A stretch of DNA of 64,000 nt from Paenibacillaceae bacterium (GTDB taxonomy: Bacteria; Bacillota; Bacilli; Paenibacillales; CANHGK01): contig CANHGK010000009.1 in assembly GCA_947460235.1 (NCBI GenBank), positions 41,809 to 105,808 of the forward strand, in the 5' to 3' direction. Shown piece by piece: positions 59,505-64,000 of the stretch; position 1 is the stretch's first letter; each line of letters begins with the position of its first letter. Below the pieces are notes generated by a model. That model was given only the letters and a program-made list of their open reading frames with translations. It ran no database searches and was not told where the DNA came from. Position numbers and translations under genes: made by a program.

Positions 59505-60557
59505 TTAATTTGATCCGCTCTCACTTAATCGGATGTTTTTTCGGTGTTCTGCGTACGTAGGCGCAAAATAATGTCGGTTCGTACCATCTTTGCGAGTCAC
59601 ATAGAACAAATCTTTCGTATCATCCGGATAAATAGCAGCTTTAATTGCTTCAAATCCTGGATTGGCAATCGGACCAGGTGGTAAGCCGGTATGTTTGTAT
59701 GTGTTATACGGTGAATCGATTTCCAAATCTTTGAACGTGAGACGCTCTTTTTGCTGTGCAAAGGTGTACTGAATGGTTGCGTCGATTTGAAGCGGCATTT
59801 TTGCGTGTAACCTGTTATAAATGACACTTGAGACATGTGCTCGTTCATCCGGAACTCGCACTTCGCGCTCGATCAGTGAAGCGATTGTCAATGCATCTTG
59901 GAGCGTTAAATTTGAGGCCTTCAAATGAGTTTTCCAATCTACTGGTAGTTGTCGCAATTGATGTGCCAACTCATCCCGCATTCGTTCGAGAATATCGATC
60001 GGCTTTGCTTCTTTTGGAAACGAATATGTTTGAGGAAATAAATAGCCCTCTAAGCGTCGCTTTGATTCATCCGTTGCATCTGGTAATGCTAAATCTGCTG
60101 TCGAGCTCAAGGTACGGGCCGCCACATCAAACTGCTTGTCCGTCATAAAGCCTATTTTCACAAGTCGTGTTTTAATTTGTTCGAGTGTAAACCCTTCTGG
60201 AATTGTAATTGTTTCTTCTTTTAATTGAATTTTCCCGGTCATCATTTGTTCCAATAGTTCATGCCATGTCATACCTTCGCGAAAAGTATAATTACCTGCT
60301 TGAATTTTTTTGGATTCCGGATTGAATCGCATATAAAGTGCAAATAAATATGCATCCCGAATCACATTTTCTTTTTTTAGTTGTGTTGCGATTTCCCATT
60401 GATTCGAACCGACAGCAATTGAAACGTGAATTTGTTTATTATGATCATTTCCAATCGGTTTGCTACCCCACCAAAGGTAAATACCGCCTGCGATACCAAC
60501 AACGACGACACCAACGATGAACCGCCCGATTAGCCAGCGAATCCACTTACTTATCAT
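59505..60557 (-). CDS. mltG: Endolytic transglycosylase MltG
   Basis: TIPEGFTLEQIKTRL; ASLIEREVRVPDERAHVSSVIYNRL; MPLQIDATIQY; YNTYKHTGLPPGPIANPG. Confidence 0.96.
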   Translation of the reverse strand: MISKWIRWLIGRFIVGVVVVGIAGGIYLWWGSKPIGNDHNKQIHVSIAVGSNQWEIATQLKKENVIRDAYLFALYMRFNPESKKIQAGNYTFREGMTWHELLEQMMTGKIQLKEETITIPEGFTLEQIKTRLVKIGFMTDKQFDVAARTLSSTADLALPDATDESKRRLEGYLFPQTYSFPKEAKPIDILERMRDELAHQLRQLPVDWKTHLKASNLTLQDALTIASLIEREVRVPDERAHVSSVIYNRLHAKMPLQIDATIQYTFAQQKERLTFKDLEIDSPYNTYKHTGLPPGPIANPGFEAIKAAIYPDDTKDLFYVTRKDGTNRHYFAPTYAEHRKNIRLSESGSN

Positions 60558-60635
60558 ATGTATAATATCCTCCTTACGATACAAAAAGCCCATCCGCGGA
60601 ATGCAAATATCCGAGGATGGGCATTTAAGGTCAGT

Positions 60636-60944
60636 TTACGATTCCGATTGCTGTTCGAACAACCACTCGTCCACCCATTCAGCAACTTGTTCCCATTCAT
60701 CTTCATCATCAATGGATTCTAATTGCCATTCACCGTCTGATTGTTCAATGGCATATACAAATAACCATTCATCTGCGTCTTGTTGTCCATCAGGGGACAA
60801 CACAGCATACACTTTTGAACCAACGAGCCATTCGACCATGATCCGATGTTCAACTTCGTGTCCATCATCATCAGTCAGCATCACATGTAACCCGTATTGC
60901 TCTGTCAAACGACCGCTAGGTACTCGAACTTGTTCAGTACTCAC
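60636..60944 (-). CDS. DUF1292 family protein (second of tandem pair)
   Basis: Acidic small protein, YAVLSPDGQQDADEWLFVYAIEQSDGEWQLESIDDEDEW. Confidence 0.85.
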   Translation of the reverse strand: MSTEQVRVPSGRLTEQYGLHVMLTDDDGHEVEHRIMVEWLVGSKVYAVLSPDGQQDADEWLFVYAIEQSDGEWQLESIDDEDEWEQVAEWVDEWLFEQQSES

Positions 60945-61255
60945 TTAGAATCATCCTCAGTAGCAATTAAAGTATTGAACGTTTGTTCGACAATTGCCCA
61001 CTCTTCTGGATCTTCGATTGGGGACAATTGAAGGACACCATCTTCGTCTTCTTCTTCACGGAATGCAACAACTTCATCTGCATCTTCGTCATCATATGGT
61101 AATAACATTACATATGTTTTTCCATTTGAATCGACTTCGAAACGCATAATTACTTCAAATGCAATTTCTTCATCTGTTTCTTCATCTTGAATATAAATAA
61201 TTTCCGGTTCCATTTCTTCCATGTCAAACTCGTGTTGCTCTGTCATCGGATTCAT
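60941..61255 (-). CDS. DUF1292 family protein (YrzB-like, first of tandem pair)
   Basis: YVMLLPYDDEDADEVVAFREEEDEDGVLQLSPIEDPEEW. Confidence 0.9.
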   Translation of the reverse strand: MNPMTEQHEFDMEEMEPEIIYIQDEETDEEIAFEVIMRFEVDSNGKTYVMLLPYDDEDADEVVAFREEEDEDGVLQLSPIEDPEEWAIVEQTFNTLIATEDDSK

Positions 61256-61668
61256 CCTTTCGGACGGGCATCAAGAAATGTTTGTAAAATCAATGCTGCC
61301 GCCACTTGATCAATTTTTTTCTTGCGTTTTACCCGACTTACGTCAGCTTCAATCATCATCCGCTGAGCAGCTGCTGTTGTTAACCTCTCATCAACAAGAT
61401 GAACATTACAGTGTGTACGGTCCTTTAATCGCTCAGAAAATTCCTTGCAATATTGTGCCTTGGGACCAAAAGAACCATTCATATTCAGGGGTAAACCGAG
61501 AACATACTCTTCAACTTCGTAAATTCGTGTTAATTCCTCGATACGAGAAACGTCTTTTTCAAAACTTTGACGGCGAATCACTTCTACAGCTTGGGCCGTC
61601 CAGCCAAATGGATCGCTAACAGCAATCCCGATCGTTTTCTCGCCCAAATCGAGCCCCATCCATCTCAT
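61252..61668 (-). CDS. ruvX: Holliday junction resolvase-like RuvX (YqgF)
   Basis: [49 protein letters not shown]. Confidence 0.95.
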   Translation of the reverse strand: MRWMGLDLGEKTIGIAVSDPFGWTAQAVEVIRRQSFEKDVSRIEELTRIYEVEEYVLGLPLNMNGSFGPKAQYCKEFSERLKDRTHCNVHLVDERLTTAAAQRMMIEADVSRVKRKKKIDQVAAALILQTFLDARPKG

Positions 61669-61961
61669 GCTTTGGAACCGTCCGCGTTTGCCTCACGATT
61701 GTTCAGCATATACGAACGCACCAATTCTTCCATTAACTCATCTCGCTCACATTTACGAATCAAACTTCTCGCATTATTGTGACGAGGAATGAAGGCAGGG
61801 TCGCCGGATAATAAATAACCGACTAACTGGTTCACAGGATTATAACCCTTTTCCAAGAGGGCATCGTACACCGTCACCAATACTTCACGAGTCGATACTT
61901 CAACCTCGTCGGATTTACTATTAAATTTGACGGTATTATCCATTGGATTAATCTCAGCCAT
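61665..61961 (-). CDS. ireB: IreB family regulatory phosphoprotein (DUF965)
   Basis: [55 protein letters not shown]. Confidence 0.96.
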   Translation of the reverse strand: MAEINPMDNTVKFNSKSDEVEVSTREVLVTVYDALLEKGYNPVNQLVGYLLSGDPAFIPRHNNARSLIRKCERDELMEELVRSYMLNNREANADGSKA

Positions 61962-62020
61962 GAACCGTTCCTCCTACAAATGAGTAATAAAAAGCAAAAG
62001 TGGATGATGCCTATATTGTA

Positions 62021-64000
62021 CTAAATCTTTTGACTTAAGAGCAAATCGGCAACTGATTGAAGTGCACCTGCAAGCTTCGCTGGTTCCTTTGCACCTGCTT
62101 GCGCCGTATCCGGACGACCACCGCCACTACCGCCGCATGTTGCTGCAACCTCTTTGATCAATTTACCTGCATGTACACCACGTTTTTGTAAGTCTTCGGA
62201 TACACAAGCCATCAAATTCACTTTGCCATCTGAAACACTTCCGAGCACAATGACCGCAGAGGACAATTTTTGTTTGAGAGCGTCCATCATCGATCGCAGT
62301 GCGTCAACCGAGTTCGCTTCAACTTGTACTGCCAATACTTGAATATCTCCGACATATACGACCTTTGATAACAAATCTCCGGAAGCAGCTTGTTGTAGTT
62401 TCGTTAATAACGATTCATTTTCACGTGACAAATCGCGAATTTGCGTTTGTAACCCTTCAATCCGTTTCGGTAAATCTTTTGATTTTGCTTTCACTAACTC
62501 TGCCGAATCCGCAAGCAAAGTCAATTGTTGTTCAACGAATTGATATGCAAAGCGACCGGTTACTGCTTCAATTCGGCGTGTGCCAGAACCAATTCCGCTC
62601 TCGCTAACCAACTTAAACAAACCAATTTGTGAAGAGTTTTTTACATGGCAACCACCACAAAGCTCAAGGCTATAACTACCTACCGTAACAACACGTACGA
62701 TATCACCATATTTTTCGCCAAACAATGCCATGGCGCCCATTGCTTTCGCATCCGCAATTGCTTTCACAGCAGTCTGAACGTCAATTTGTTTCCAAATTTG
62801 TTGGTTCACACGTAGTTCAATCTCTTTCCATTCTTCTTCGGTCATACTTCCATAATGCGTAAAATCAAAACGCAAACGTTCTGGTTCTACAAGTGAACCG
62901 GCTTGATTAACATGATCGCCAAGCACTTCTTTCAATGCTTTATGCAGCAAATGCGTCGCTGTATGGTTACGAACGATGTCTTCACGCTCTTGTTTTGCCA
63001 CACGCGCTTCAACAATATCCCCGACGTTAATATTGCCATATGAAACTTCGACGACATGTACATGTTGACCATGCGGTGCTTTATATAAGGATTGAACAAC
63101 TGCAGAGGAACTAACTGTTGATATCGTTCCGTGATCACTCACTTGACCGCCGCTCTCCGCGTAGAACGGTGTTTTCTCAAGAATCAATTGACCTTTTTGA
63201 CCGGTGCCGATCGTTTGAACCAACTCATCACCGACCACGATTGCGATCACTGCTGTATTCACATATAACTCATCGTACCCAACGAATTGACTAGGGGCGG
63301 ACAATTCGCCCCATACGCCGCCTTGAACTTTCATACTATCAATATCTTGACGAGCGGCACGCGCACGTTCGCGTTGTTCGTTCATAGAGACGTCAAATCC
63401 TGCTCGGTCAACCGACAATCCTTGCTCCGCCGCATAATCTTCGGTTAAGTCAAACGGAAATCCGTAGGTATCGTATAACTTAAATGCATCCGCACCACTG
63501 ATGATCGCACTTCCATCTGTTTTTGTTTGCAGAACGACTTGTGCAAGTAATTGTAAACCATCCGTTAACGTTTCGTGGAAACGTTCTTCTTCAGTGCGAA
63601 TCACTTTCTCAATCCATTCACGTTTCTCATTAACTTCTGGATAATGAGCCCCCATTACTTCTCCAACAATGCCAACCAATTGGAACAAGAACGGCTTATT
63701 CAAACCAAGTACTTTCCCGTACCGAACCGCACGTCGAAGCAAACGTCGAATGACGTAACCGCGACCTTCATTAGATGGTAGTACTCCATCACCAACAGAA
63801 AATGTAACGGTACGAATATGGTCCGCGATTACTTTTAGTGCCACGTCCGTTGCTAAGTCAACGTGATATTGTACATTAGCTAATCCGCAAGTTTGCTGAA
63901 TAATCGGCTGAAAAAGATCAGTATCAAAGTTTGAATCGACATCTTGAAGAACCGATGCGAACCGTTCTAACCCGGCACCGGTATCAATATTTTTATTTGG
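62021..64000 (-). CDS. alaS: Alanine--tRNA ligase (partial; 5' end beyond window)
   Basis: Frame continues beyond ORF track to window edge (PNKNIDTGAGLERFASVLQDVDSNFDTD...); VRNHTATHLLHKAL; CGGSGGGRPDTAQAG. Confidence 0.97.
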   Translation of the reverse strand, partial: PNKNIDTGAGLERFASVLQDVDSNFDTDLFQPIIQQTCGLANVQYHVDLATDVALKVIADHIRTVTFSVGDGVLPSNEGRGYVIRRLLRRAVRYGKVLGLNKPFLFQLVGIVGEVMGAHYPEVNEKREWIEKVIRTEEERFHETLTDGLQLLAQVVLQTKTDGSAIISGADAFKLYDTYGFPFDLTEDYAAEQGLSVDRAGFDVSMNEQRERARAARQDIDSMKVQGGVWGELSAPSQFVGYDELYVNTAVIAIVVGDELVQTIGTGQKGQLILEKTPFYAESGGQVSDHGTISTVSSSAVVQSLYKAPHGQHVHVVEVSYGNINVGDIVEARVAKQEREDIVRNHTATHLLHKALKEVLGDHVNQAGSLVEPERLRFDFTHYGSMTEEEWKEIELRVNQQIWKQIDVQTAVKAIADAKAMGAMALFGEKYGDIVRVVTVGSYSLELCGGCHVKNSSQIGLFKLVSESGIGSGTRRIEAVTGRFAYQFVEQQLTLLADSAELVKAKSKDLPKRIEGLQTQIRDLSRENESLLTKLQQAASGDLLSKVVYVGDIQVLAVQVEANSVDALRSMMDALKQKLSSAVIVLGSVSDGKVNLMACVSEDLQKRGVHAGKLIKEVAATCGGSGGGRPDTAQAGAKEPAKLAGALQSVADLLLSQKI

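Noticed and set aside
1-64000. CRISPR arrays, IS elements, prophage modules, tRNA/rRNA genes
   Set aside because: No spaced direct repeats, transposase/integrase motifs, or tRNA/rRNA signatures were seen on reading the window

Overview
This 64 kb window is a housekeeping segment of a low-GC, spore-forming Bacillales chromosome, most like Paenibacillaceae or relatives by gene order. It reads almost entirely on the minus strand. From left to right it holds: fatty-acid/phospholipid genes (fabG partial, fabD, fabH, plsX), rpmF/DUF177, yqeY/rpsU/HIT/rex/dinG, panD-panC-panB-birA-cca-bshA-bshB1-mgsA-dapB, the caa3 oxidase (cta) and menaquinol:cytochrome c reductase (qcr) operons, an ECF sigma/anti-sigma pair, tyrA-hisC-trpABFCD-aroH-aroB-aroC-cheR-ndk, a polyprenyl/menaquinone cluster containing futalosine-pathway genes (hepT-mqnA-ubiX-like-ubiA-like-menG-hepS), HU, spoIVA and sporulation neighbours, gpsA-plsY-der-ypfD-plsC-cmk-ypeB-gdh, and mltG-DUF1292x2-ruvX-ireB-alaS (partial). 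I saw no prophage, IS element, CRISPR array, tRNA or rRNA. The strongest candidates for something undescribed are: (1) a chromosomal Twinkle/T7-gp4-like protein (58030..59454) that joins a DnaG-type Toprim region with degraded catalytic motifs to a DnaB/RecA-type ATPase with intact Walker motifs, placed in an operon-like run between mltG and gdh; (2) a soluble REC-Hpt-CheA-like kinase, the only convincing plus-strand gene, lying where fapR is expected. Secondary observations include trpE missing from an otherwise canonical trp supraoperon with a terminator at the junction, BirA lacking its HTH domain, ypeB without sleB and with its Shine-Dalgarno buried in the gdh terminator, a putative ECF autoregulatory promoter, and several intergenic RNA structures. 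All family assignments come from reading motifs and recalling family features and gene order; no database search was run.
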